DNA of 64,000 nt. It comes from Acuticoccus kalidii. Lineage in GTDB: Bacteria > Pseudomonadota > Alphaproteobacteria > Rhizobiales > Amorphaceae. Positions 1 to 7,457 of this stretch are shown one piece after another. The stretch is from NCBI RefSeq assembly GCF_021556395.1, contig NZ_JAKGCS010000015.1, positions 124,001 through 188,000 on the forward strand. Reading direction: 5' to 3'. The stretch's first letter is position 1. Each line of letters begins with the position of its first letter. The translations under genes were made by a program, and so were the position numbers. The notes below the pieces were generated by a model, which saw nothing but the letters and a program-made list of their open reading frames with translations, was not told the origin of the DNA and did no database searches.

Positions 1-716
1 GCGCCCGCGTCGTCCTCGAGGAGCGGCTCGAAGGCCCGGAGGTCAGCCTGTTCGCCCTCTCCGACGGCAAGACCGTCCGTGCCCTCGCCACCGCGCGGGA
101 CTATAAGCGCGCCTTCGACGGCAATCGCGGCCCCAACACCGGTGGCATGGGCGCAATCTCCCCCGCTCCCGACTTCGACGACGCGGCCTGCGAGGCGGCG
201 ATGGAGACGATCGTGCGCCCGACGCTCCGCGCCCTCGCGGACGACGGGATCGCCTATGTCGGCGTCCTCTATGCCGGGCTGATGCTGACCAAAGACGGGC
301 CGAAGCTGATCGAATATAATGTCCGCTTCGGCGACCCGGAGTGCCAGGTGATCCTCCCCCGCCTCGCCGGCGACGCCTACAGCCTCCTCTACGCCACCGC
401 GACCGGCAATCTCGCCGACGCGGCGATCGACAATCGCGGCACCGCGGTCGGCGTAGTCGTCGCCGCCGAGGGCTATCCCGGCCCCGTCCGCCGCGACGAG
501 GAGATTGGCGGCCTCGACGCCGTCGCCGCCGCCGGCGCCACGGTCTACCATGCCGGCACCCGCCCCGACGGCGATCGCGTCCTCTCGAACGGCGGCCGCG
601 TCCTCACCGTCGTCGCGACCGGCGCCGACGCCGACGCCGCCCGCGGCGCCGCCTATGGCGCGCTCACCCACCTCGCCTGGCCGGGCGGCCGCCACCGCAG
701 CGATATCGGAAGCTGA
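1..716 (+). CDS. purD: Phosphoribosylamine-glycine ligase (GAR synthetase), 3' part
   Basis: Cytosolic ATP-grasp enzyme of de novo purine synthesis that joins phosphoribosylamine and glycine. The window opens inside the gene; the frame starting at base 3 runs without a stop to TGA at 714-716, giving about 237 C-terminal residues of a family usually about 425 long. Visible family features are the EERLEGPEVSLFAL segment of the ATP-grasp domain, RGPNTGGMGA, the metal-binding region YNVRFGDPECQV, and the C-terminal domain. Identification rests on these motifs. The start codon and upstream gene are outside the window. It faces the sodium channel gene tail to tail. Confidence 0.95.
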   Translation, partial: ARVVLEERLEGPEVSLFALSDGKTVRALATARDYKRAFDGNRGPNTGGMGAISPAPDFDDAACEAAMETIVRPTLRALADDGIAYVGVLYAGLMLTKDGPKLIEYNVRFGDPECQVILPRLAGDAYSLLYATATGNLADAAIDNRGTAVGVVVAAEGYPGPVRRDEEIGGLDAVAAAGATVYHAGTRPDGDRVLSNGGRVLTVVATGADADAARGAAYGALTHLAWPGGRHRSDIGS

Positions 717-1039
717 ACCGGCGCGCCCCGCCACCCGCCACGGTGAGGGGCGCCCGGCGATGCCGCGCGCTCCCCTTCCCTTCCTTTGGTGAGACGAAAG
801 CCCGACCTTCCTTCGGAGCCGACTGACTCCGCGCTCGCCCGAGCCGGTTCGAGGGTCAACCCCGAAGAGCGAAGCGTGGGTTGAGGCTCGAACCGGCTCG
901 GGCGATCCTGGACGATCGGCGGGAGCGGCTTGGCACGGCGCCCCACGGCCGCGCCGCAAAGACGGCTGCGCCATCAAAAGAGCCGCGCCGCAAAGATGAG
1001 CGCGCCACGAGGACCGCCACCCGGGCGGACGAACGCCCG
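717..1039. other. Intergenic region between convergent purD and sodium channel genes
   Basis: No coding region is supported in these 323 bases. They hold a long imperfect hairpin (836-904, listed separately). A 15-base direct repeat, gccgcgccgcaaaga, occurs at 948-962 and again at 982-996. Both flanking genes end here, so transcription termination is the simplest role. Confidence 0.6.
836..904. repeat. Long inverted repeat (hairpin)
   Basis: An 18-base perfect inverted repeat (836-853 with 887-904; arms start cgcccgagccggttcg) is followed inward by a symmetric GG/GG mismatch. A second 7-base stem (856-862 with 878-884) encloses a 15-base loop. There is no T-run on either side, so it is not a classical intrinsic terminator. 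It may be a bidirectional terminator or a dispersed palindromic repeat. Confidence 0.7.
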
Positions 1040-1852
1040 TCAGCGCTCGCTTTCCACCATCCGCCGTTCGACCGCCGTGCGCAGCTCACGGATCTCCGCC
1101 CGCATTTCCCGAATCGAGCGGGCGATCTCGACGCTCTCGTCGTGGATCGCCTCGCGCCCTTCCGCCCCCTCGGCCTCGACGGTCTCCTGCATCGCGGAGA
1201 CCACGACGCCGATAAACAGGTTGAGCACCACGAACGCCGTCAGGAGGACGAACGGCACGAAGAAGATCCAAGCGTTCGGGATCGCCTCCATCACCGGCCG
1301 CGCGATCCCCATCGACCAGGATTCCAAGGTCATGATCTGGAAGAGCGTGTAGGCCGACAGGCCGATGGTGCCGAACCATTCGGGAAATTCCGAGCCGAAG
1401 AGCTCCGTCGCCATCACCGAGGCGACGTAGAACACGATGACCAAGAGGACGATGATCGAGCCCATGCCGGGCAGCGCGGTGACGAGTCCCGTCACCACGC
1501 GGCGCAATGAGGGGACCATCGACAGGAGCCGAAGCACACGCAGGATCCTGAGCGCGCGCAGCACCTGGAACGGACCCGTCGCCGGCATCAGCGCGATCCC
1601 GACGATCGTGAAGTCGAAGAGGCTCCACGGATCGCGGAAGAAGGACAGGCGATGGACATAGAGCCGGAGCGCGATCTCGACGACGAAGATCACGAGCACC
1701 GCGCGGTCGAGCGCGTACAGGAACGAGCCGGCCCGCTCCATCATCGTGTCGCTGGTTTCGAGCCCGAGCGTGATCGCATTGATGACGATGAGCGCGGTGA
1801 TCGCGTGCTCCCATCGCCGGGAGGATATGATCTGTCTAACGGTGTCGCGCAT
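1040..1852 (-). CDS. Bacterial voltage-gated sodium channel (NaChBac/NavAb type)
   Basis: 270-residue single-domain ion channel of the inner membrane, expected to work as a homotetramer. S1-S3 lie at about 13-90. S4 has regularly spaced arginines R99, R102, R105 and R108. S5 is at about 126-150, the pore helix and selectivity filter TLESWSM at 175-181, and S6 at about 190-222. Residues 230-270 form a charged, coiled-coil-like tail, as in other BacNav channels where it holds the tetramer together. The TLESWS filter is the BacNav sodium-selective signature. Length is usual for the family (about 260-280). The gene lies 113 bases downstream of the acuI-like gene on the same strand; co-transcription is possible but not shown. 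Physiological role is inferred (Na+ entry, perhaps linked to motility or pH in a marine or alkaline setting). Confidence 0.93.
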   Translation of the reverse strand: MRDTVRQIISSRRWEHAITALIVINAITLGLETSDTMMERAGSFLYALDRAVLVIFVVEIALRLYVHRLSFFRDPWSLFDFTIVGIALMPATGPFQVLRALRILRVLRLLSMVPSLRRVVTGLVTALPGMGSIIVLLVIVFYVASVMATELFGSEFPEWFGTIGLSAYTLFQIMTLESWSMGIARPVMEAIPNAWIFFVPFVLLTAFVVLNLFIGVVVSAMQETVEAEGAEGREAIHDESVEIARSIREMRAEIRELRTAVERRMVESER

Positions 1853-1965
1853 CGAGGTCTCCGGCCGGACCGGGATATGGGGACACTGGGTGACGCCTCA
1901 ATGGCATTTGATGTCGTTGCCGCCCGGTGCGACGATCCGCCGACCGCCACACCGGATGGGCCCGA

Positions 1966-2964
1966 TCAGAGCGATAAATCGACCACCGCGCGGCCGCGCA
2001 CCTTCCCCGCCAGAATGTCGCGGCCGAGCTGCGGGACGGCCTCCAGCGGCACCTCGTCGATCATCGTCTCGAGGAGATCGAGCGGCAGATCCGTCGCGAC
2101 GCGCTCCCAGGCGACGAGCCGGTTTTCGCGCGGCTGCATCACCGAATCGATACCGAGAAGGTTCACCCCGCGCAGCAGGAACGGAATGACGCTCGCCCCC
2201 TCGAGCGCCGCGCCGCCGGCAAGGCCGACCGCGGCGAGGCTGCCGCGATATTCGAGGAGCGTCAGGATGTGGGCGCACATCGCGCCTCCCACCGCGTCGA
2301 CCGCGCCGGCATAGGTCTCCTTCCCGAGCGGCCGCGCGGGGGCGGAGGCGAGCGCCTCGCGCTCGACGATGCTCGCGGCGCCGAGGCGCTTCAGATAGTC
2401 GGCGGTCTCCGGCCGGCCCGTCACGGCGGCGACCTCATAGCCGAGCTTGGCGAGGATCGCGGTCGCGACCGAGCCGACCCCGCCAGCCGCGCCCGTCACC
2501 AGGACCGGCCGTCCGCCCGGCAGCACCTTGTGCGCTTCGAGCGCCATCACCGCGAGCATCGCGGTAAAGCCGGCGGTGCCCACCGCCATCGCCTGCCGGT
2601 CGGTGAGGCCATCCGGCAGCGGCACCAGCCAATCGCCCTTCACCCGCGCCTTTTCGGCATAGCCGCCCCACCACGCTTCGCCGACACGCCAGCCGGTGAG
2701 CACGACCTTGTCGCCGGGCGCATAGCGCGGATCGTCGGAGGCTTCGACGATCCCGGCGAAATCGATCCCCGGAACGTGCGGATAGGTGCGCACCAGGCCG
2801 CCGCCGCCGGTGAGGCACAGCCCGTCTTTGTAATTGACGGTGGAGTAGGTGACGCGGACGGTGACCATGCGCTCGCCGTCGCCTTCCGGCAGGCGCGCCT
2901 CGTCGATCTTCTCGATCGTGGCCGTCACCCCATCGTCCGCCTTGTCGACGATCAATGCCTTCAT
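1966..2964 (-). CDS. acuI: Acrylyl-CoA reductase-like MDR oxidoreductase (AcuI/YhdH family)
   Basis: 332-residue zinc-independent medium-chain dehydrogenase/reductase. AcuI/YhdH enzymes reduce acryloyl-CoA to propionyl-CoA with NADPH, in 3-hydroxypropionate or DMSP breakdown and in acrylate detoxification. The N-terminal GroES-like domain contains STVNYKDGLCLTG and PGIDFAGIV. The Rossmann domain has TGAAGGVG at 157-164. MKALIVDK at 2964 is chosen over an upstream in-frame start because of the family N-terminus and a GGAGG ribosome-binding site at about 2971-2978. No other DMSP genes are nearby, so acrylate detoxification is as likely as DMSP use. The family call is firm; the exact substrate is inferred. 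Confidence 0.88.
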   Translation of the reverse strand: MKALIVDKADDGVTATIEKIDEARLPEGDGERMVTVRVTYSTVNYKDGLCLTGGGGLVRTYPHVPGIDFAGIVEASDDPRYAPGDKVVLTGWRVGEAWWGGYAEKARVKGDWLVPLPDGLTDRQAMAVGTAGFTAMLAVMALEAHKVLPGGRPVLVTGAAGGVGSVATAILAKLGYEVAAVTGRPETADYLKRLGAASIVEREALASAPARPLGKETYAGAVDAVGGAMCAHILTLLEYRGSLAAVGLAGGAALEGASVIPFLLRGVNLLGIDSVMQPRENRLVAWERVATDLPLDLLETMIDEVPLEAVPQLGRDILAGKVRGRAVVDLSL

Positions 2965-3294
2965 CGGTCCCCTCCTCTCGGCGCCATTCGTCGCGGGCGC
3001 CCTCGTCACGCGGTGCGACGCACCGCCCGTCATCAGCGCGCATCGGACGGCGGCGCCGCAATGTCAAATCCGGCGCGCCGCGCGGCTTGCGCCCGCTCGC
3101 CCGACGGGCGACATCGTGAGCTCGACGCTCAGCGGCCGGCCGGGCTCCCTTTCCTCACTCGAAACGCGCTAGATAGGGAATAAGGAGCCTCGTCCCAGGC
3201 CGCGATTCCCCTTCGTGCGGACGGTGCCCCAACGATGCGAACGAACAGACCTTCCTTTCGTCGCGACCGACAGAGCGAGCGACCCGGAGCCCCA
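2965..3294. promoter_or_regulatory. Divergent intergenic region
   Basis: These 330 bases separate the start of the acuI-like gene (minus) from the methyltransferase (plus), so they must hold both promoters. No palindrome or convincing -35/-10 pair stands out. The most AT-rich part is at about 3150-3185. No small gene is supported. Confidence 0.4.
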
Positions 3295-4143
3295 ATGCCC
3301 GATCCCTTCATGACCCGCGCCCAGCGACGGACCCTGTCATTCGGGCTTCAGACCGTCCTTGGTCTGCGCAAGCGCGGCTATTTCATCCCGATGCGCAACG
3401 CGGCAGCCTCCGCCGCCTGGGATCAACGCCCGTTCGACGCGCTGGTCCCGATCTTCCGCCGCGCCGAGGACGACATGATCGCGCATCTGTTCCGGATCGA
3501 TGCGCTCGCCCACGAGATCGGCGCGATCGTCGGCCCGCCGCCGGAGCCGCGCTTCGATCAGTCGTGGTTCCCCCGGCTCGATGCGGCGGCGCTTTATGCG
3601 ATGGTCCGTCATCTGGAGCCTGCCCGCATCGTCGAGGTGGGGTCGGGCCATTCCACCCGCTTCATCGCCCGCGCGATCCGCGATGCCGGGCTCGGCACCA
3701 CCCTCACCGCCATCGACCCGCAACCGCGCGCCGACCTCGAAGGGCTGCCCATCACGCTCATTCGCAAGACCGTGCAGGAGGCGGGCCTCGCCCCCTTCGA
3801 TCTTGCCGCCGGGGATATGCTGATCGTCGATTCCAGTCACGTCCTGATGCCGGGAACGGACGTCGACCTCATGCTCAATCACGTGATCCCGGCCCTTCCG
3901 GCCGGCGCCGTCGTGATGTTCCACGACATCTTCCTGCCCGCGCCCTACCCGTCCGCCTGGCCGTTCACGGCCTATAATGAGCAAAATGCCGTCGCGCCGC
4001 TGATCGGCGGGCGGGCCGATCTCCTGTTCGCGAGCGCCTATGTCGTCGCCCAGATGCCGGGCGCGCTCGGCAACAGCTTCGCGGGATCCTTGCCCCTCGT
4101 CGACGGCGCACGGGAAAGCGCGCTCTTCCTCCGGCTCAAATAA
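3295..4143 (+). CDS. Class I SAM-dependent methyltransferase
   Basis: 282 residues. After an N-terminal region of about 100 residues comes a Rossmann-like SAM-binding motif, VEVGSGHS at 113-120, then LTAIDPQPR as the likely acidic ribose-binding strand and a DMLIVDSSH strand. VVMFHDIFLP resembles the motif IV region of Methyltransf_24-type proteins, often found near surface polysaccharide or lipid genes. The ATG at 3295 follows a GGAG at 3286-3289; an in-frame codon 60 bases upstream has weaker support. No glycosylation genes are nearby, so the substrate is unknown. Confidence 0.75.
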   Translation: MPDPFMTRAQRRTLSFGLQTVLGLRKRGYFIPMRNAAASAAWDQRPFDALVPIFRRAEDDMIAHLFRIDALAHEIGAIVGPPPEPRFDQSWFPRLDAAALYAMVRHLEPARIVEVGSGHSTRFIARAIRDAGLGTTLTAIDPQPRADLEGLPITLIRKTVQEAGLAPFDLAAGDMLIVDSSHVLMPGTDVDLMLNHVIPALPAGAVVMFHDIFLPAPYPSAWPFTAYNEQNAVAPLIGGRADLLFASAYVVAQMPGALGNSFAGSLPLVDGARESALFLRLK

Positions 4144-4160
4144 GCCACCACAACGAAATC

Positions 4161-4180
4161 GGCCCGGCCGAAGCCGGGCC
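4161..4180. terminator. Hairpin between convergent genes
   Basis: A perfect 8-base GC stem, ggcccggc (4161-4168) with gccgggcc (4173-4180), closes a CGAA tetraloop. It lies in the 45 bases between the stops of the methyltransferase and the peroxiredoxin. There is no T-run, but the position suggests bidirectional termination. Confidence 0.55.
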
Positions 4181-4188
4181 ATCGACGA

Positions 4189-4821
4189 TCATTTCGGCTG
4201 CGGAACGATCCGCAGATAGGGCTTCAGAGCCTTCCAACCGCCGGGAAATTTCGTCTTCGCCTCCTCGTCGGAGACGGCCGGGACGATGATCACGTCCTCG
4301 CCGTGCTTCCAGTTCACTGGCGTTGCGACCTTGTGGGCGGCGGTGAGCTGGAGCGAGTCGATCACCCGAAGGATCTCGTCGAAATTGCGGCCGGTCGACG
4401 CCGGATAATTGAGGCTCATTTTGAGCGTCTTGTCCGGCCCGATCACGAACACGGACCGCACCGTCATCGTGTCGCTCGCGTTCGGGTGGATCATCCCGTA
4501 GAGCGTCGCAACCTTGCGGTCATGGTCGGCGATGAGCGGGAAGTTGAGCGCGGTGCCTTGCGTCTCTTCGATGTCCTTCGCCCACGTCTCGTGATCGGTG
4601 AGCTGGTCGACCGAAAGCCCCATCACGACGACGCCGCGCTTGGCGAATTCGTCCTTCAGCTTGGCGGTGTAGCCGAGCTCGGTCGTGCAGACCGGGGTGA
4701 AGTTCTTCGGGTGCGAGAACAGGATGGCCCACTTGCCATCGATATAGTCGTAGAAACGGATATGGCCTTCCGAGGTATCCGCCTCGAAGTCGGGAACCTT
4801 GTCGCCGATCTGAAGTGCCAT
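4189..4821 (-). CDS. 1-Cys peroxiredoxin (Prx6 family)
   Basis: 210-residue cytosolic thiol peroxidase that reduces H2O2 and organic hydroperoxides. The peroxidatic cysteine is C45 in PVCTTE, and it is the only cysteine in the protein, which fits the 1-Cys Prx6 class. The HPKNFTPVCTTELG block and the C-terminal extension ending YLRIVPQPK are typical. The start is set by a strong GAGGAGG site a few bases upstream. A 7-base GC hairpin (4839-4857) lies in the leader just before that site. The gene is divergent from the DUF1003 gene. Confidence 0.93.
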   Translation of the reverse strand: MALQIGDKVPDFEADTSEGHIRFYDYIDGKWAILFSHPKNFTPVCTTELGYTAKLKDEFAKRGVVVMGLSVDQLTDHETWAKDIEETQGTALNFPLIADHDRKVATLYGMIHPNASDTMTVRSVFVIGPDKTLKMSLNYPASTGRNFDEILRVIDSLQLTAAHKVATPVNWKHGEDVIIVPAVSDEEAKTKFPGGWKALKPYLRIVPQPK

Positions 4822-5017
4822 GATGATCCTCCTCGTTTGGCCGGCGACGTGCCGGCCGGTCGCTCTGAGATCGCTTGCTTAGCACAAGCGTTCAAGAGCT
4901 GTGATGCCCGCGATCCCCGTCCGACGGGTGTCATTTCAACGCGACTCGACGAGGATCATATGAAGGCCGGGACACGCATTCGTCCCCGTCACCGTTCGCA
5001 AGGAAGAGACGCGTCGG
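4822..5017. promoter_or_regulatory. Divergent promoter region with dyad
   Basis: This 196-base spacer drives the peroxiredoxin leftward and the DUF1003 gene rightward. It contains a small dyad, cgcttg (4872-4877) and caagcg (4885-4890) around a 7-base centre, which could be a regulator site or a leader hairpin. No specific regulator can be named. Confidence 0.35.
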
Positions 5018-5572
5018 ATGTCCAATGAAGTCACTCGAGAGCGTGCGCGCCGCTGGTTCGGCCGCTCACTCGAAAAGCTCCACCCGGCGGAGCGCCGCGT
5101 CCTGGAACGCGCCGGCCGGCCTCTCGTCGAGGATTATGCGGCGCGCGCGCAAGCAAAGATTACCTTCGGCGAACGCCTCTCCGACAGGATCGCCGAGGTC
5201 GGCGGCTCCTGGCACTTCATCCTCAGCTTTCTCGGATTTCTCGTCCTGTGGGCGGTCGTCAACGTCGTCCTCCTGCGGTCGGACGCGTTCGACCCCTACC
5301 CGTTCGTGTTCCTCAATCTCATCCTCTCGATGCTCGCCGCGATCCAGGCGCCGATCATCATGATGTCGCAGAACCGCGCGGCGGACCGCGACCGGATCGA
5401 GGCGGGGCACGATTATGAGGTGAACCTCAAGGCCGAGATCGAGATCATCGCGCTCCACGAAAAGATCGATTCGCTCCGCCGCGCGGAGATCGCCGCCCTC
5501 ACCGAAACGCTCGATCGAATCACGACGCGCCTCGAGCGGATCGAGGCGCGCCTTCCGGCCGAGAGGCCATGA
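5018..5572 (+). CDS. DUF1003 family membrane protein
   Basis: 184 residues with a cytosolic-looking charged N-terminus (1-60), two transmembrane segments (about 64-86 and 95-116) and a C-terminal helix of about 60 charged residues likely to form a coiled coil. The block GGSWHFILSF, the ILSMLAAIQAPIIMMSQNR segment and the DRDRIEAGHDYEVNLKAE stretch are hallmark DUF1003 sequence. The molecular function of the family is not established. Start: ATG at 5018, preceded by AAGGAAGAGA. Confidence 0.85.
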   Translation: MSNEVTRERARRWFGRSLEKLHPAERRVLERAGRPLVEDYAARAQAKITFGERLSDRIAEVGGSWHFILSFLGFLVLWAVVNVVLLRSDAFDPYPFVFLNLILSMLAAIQAPIIMMSQNRAADRDRIEAGHDYEVNLKAEIEIIALHEKIDSLRRAEIAALTETLDRITTRLERIEARLPAERP

Positions 5573-5575
5573 ACC

Positions 5576-6505
5576 CTATTCGCGCGCGTAGGTGTCGAGC
5601 GGCGGCAGCTCGGCGACGAGACCGGCGTCCGTCATGAACTGCGCGAACGCCTCGTAGCCCGCGACATCGAGCGGACGGCTCTGCGGGGCGAACTTGTCGA
5701 GCGTGTCCTCGAAGGCGGCGCGGTTCAATTCGTCATCGAGGTCGGGCTGGGCCTCGAAGAAGAGGCGCTCGGCCTCCTCGGGATGGGCTTGCATCCACGC
5801 CGTCGTCTCGTCGAGCGCGTCGAGGAGATGGCCGATGGCGGGATCGGCGGCGCGGTCGCGGTGGGTGATGAAGATCAGCTCCTCATAAGACGGAACGCCG
5901 TGCTCCTCGGGCAGGAAGGCCTTGCCCTCGGCCCCTTCGAGGCGGATCTGGGTCAGCTCGAAATTGCGGAAGGCACCGATCACGGCATCGACCTGGCCGG
6001 ACAGGAGCGCCGGCGTCAGCGCAAAGTTCACGTTGACGAGGCGCACGTCGTCGAGCGTGAGATCGACGCTTGCGAGCATCCGGCCGAGGAGCGCGTCCTC
6101 GAAGCCGCCGACCGAATAGCCGACGGTCTTGCCGGCGAGATCGGAGAGCGTCTCGATCCCGCCGCCGTCCAGGGCGACGAGGCTGTTGAGCGGCGTCGCG
6201 ACCAGCGTTCCGACGCGCATCACCGGCAGCTCCTCGCTCACCTGTTGATAAAGGCTCGGCTGGTAGGTGATCGCGATATCGCCCTCACCGGCGGCGACGA
6301 GGCGCGGCGGCGCGGCCGGGTCGGCCGGGGCGACGATCTCGACGGTGATGCCGCGATCGGCGAATGCGCCGCGCGCCTCGGCGACGATCAGCGGCGCGTG
6401 ATCGGGATTGACGAACCAGTCGAGGAGAACGGTGAGCCGCTCCTGCGCGAAGGCGCTCGATGAGGCGGCGATGAGGAAGAGCGTGGCGAAGGCGGTGCGT
6501 AGCAT
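5576..6505 (-). CDS. thiY: ABC transporter substrate-binding protein, ThiY/NMT1 type
   Basis: 309-residue periplasmic binding protein with a signal peptide (about 1-20, cleavage after AFA). The segment LDWFVNPDHAPL near residue 28-39 is the signature of the ThiY/THI5-like fold, which binds pyrimidine precursors of thiamine such as formylaminopyrimidine. Family members can also bind other small heterocycles or sulfonates. The permease gene starts upstream on the same strand, 66 bases away. No thiamine enzyme or TPP riboswitch is visible here, so the ligand is inferred from family only. Confidence 0.8.
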   Translation of the reverse strand: MLRTAFATLFLIAASSSAFAQERLTVLLDWFVNPDHAPLIVAEARGAFADRGITVEIVAPADPAAPPRLVAAGEGDIAITYQPSLYQQVSEELPVMRVGTLVATPLNSLVALDGGGIETLSDLAGKTVGYSVGGFEDALLGRMLASVDLTLDDVRLVNVNFALTPALLSGQVDAVIGAFRNFELTQIRLEGAEGKAFLPEEHGVPSYEELIFITHRDRAADPAIGHLLDALDETTAWMQAHPEEAERLFFEAQPDLDDELNRAAFEDTLDKFAPQSRPLDVAGYEAFAQFMTDAGLVAELPPLDTYARE

Positions 6506-6571
6506 GAAAACGTCCTGACGATTTGCGGGGATGCTAACGCGGCGCGGCCGGACCGCAAGTCGGGCTCGTCA

Positions 6572-7327
6572 TCACGAGGCGGGTTGCCAACGGGCGAGCC
6601 GGTCGGCGACGAGGTCCACCGCCGCGCGCAACAGGAGCGCGAGCGCCGCGAGGGTGAAGAGGGCCGCGAACAGCGTCGGCGTCTGAAGCCGGGCGTTGGC
6701 GTGGAGCATGATATAGCCGAGACCCGCCGATGCCCCGACCCACTCGCCAACGACGGCGCCGATCGGCGCCACGGTCGCCGCCACCTTGAGACCGGCGACG
6801 AGGCCCGGCACCCCGCCCGGCGCGCGGATCAGCCACAGGATCTGACCACGGCTCGCCCCCTGAAGGCGGGCGAGATCGACGAGGCGGGCGTCGACGCGCG
6901 CCATCGCCTCGGCATAGGCGGTGGCGATCGGGAAATAGATGATGAGCGCCGCCATGGTGATCTTGGACAACAGCCCGAACCCGAGCCAGACGACGAGAAG
7001 CGGCGCGATCGCGAAGACCGGCAGCGTTTGCGTCACGATCACCGCCGGCAGGACGAGGCGGCGCATCAAGGGCGTCGCCGCGACCGCAAGCGCGGTCGCG
7101 ACTCCCGCGATGAGACCGACGACGAGGCCGAGCACGATCTCGCTCGCCGTGATCGCGGCATGGTGGAGAAGATAGGCCCACCGCGTCGCGAACACGGTCG
7201 CGACGTCGAGCGGGCTCGGGAAGACGTAACGCGGCGGCGCGAAAATGGCGGTCGCGCCCCACCACAAGAGGAGCACGAGGAGAACGCCCGCGCCGGCGCG
7301 GCCAAGCCGTCGAAGATGCTCCGTCAT
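6572..7327 (-). CDS. thiX: ABC transporter permease, ThiX type
   Basis: 251-residue inner-membrane permease of the BPD_transp_1 (SsuC/TauC/ThiX) family with about six membrane helices. The cytoplasmic EAA-like loop around GASRGQILWLIRAP is the contact site for the ATPase. It is the first gene of the pair with the ThiY-like binding protein. No ATPase gene (ThiZ) lies on either side: upstream is a terminator hairpin and an unrelated membrane protein. The ATPase must therefore come from elsewhere. Confidence 0.8.
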   Translation of the reverse strand: MTEHLRRLGRAGAGVLLVLLLWWGATAIFAPPRYVFPSPLDVATVFATRWAYLLHHAAITASEIVLGLVVGLIAGVATALAVAATPLMRRLVLPAVIVTQTLPVFAIAPLLVVWLGFGLLSKITMAALIIYFPIATAYAEAMARVDARLVDLARLQGASRGQILWLIRAPGGVPGLVAGLKVAATVAPIGAVVGEWVGASAGLGYIMLHANARLQTPTLFAALFTLAALALLLRAAVDLVADRLARWQPAS

Positions 7328-7363
7328 CGGGATGAGCCGCAGCGAATCACGGGATCAATCACA

Positions 7364-7403
7364 CGAAAGCCTGCCCCGTCCCGCAGGACACGGCAGGCTT
7401 TCG
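7364..7403 (-). terminator. Intrinsic terminator-like hairpin
   Basis: A 12-base stem, cgaaagcctgcc (7364-7375) with ggcaggctttcg (7392-7403), has an inner 4-base stem (7378-7381 with 7386-7389). It lies downstream of the large membrane protein gene that ends at 7458, and read on the minus strand it finishes in TTTCGTGTG. It would separate that gene from thiXY. Confidence 0.7.
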
Positions 7404-7457
7404 CCAGGATTGCGGCCGACGGCGACACGTCGGCGAAGATCGGCGCGCCGCCCGTGC

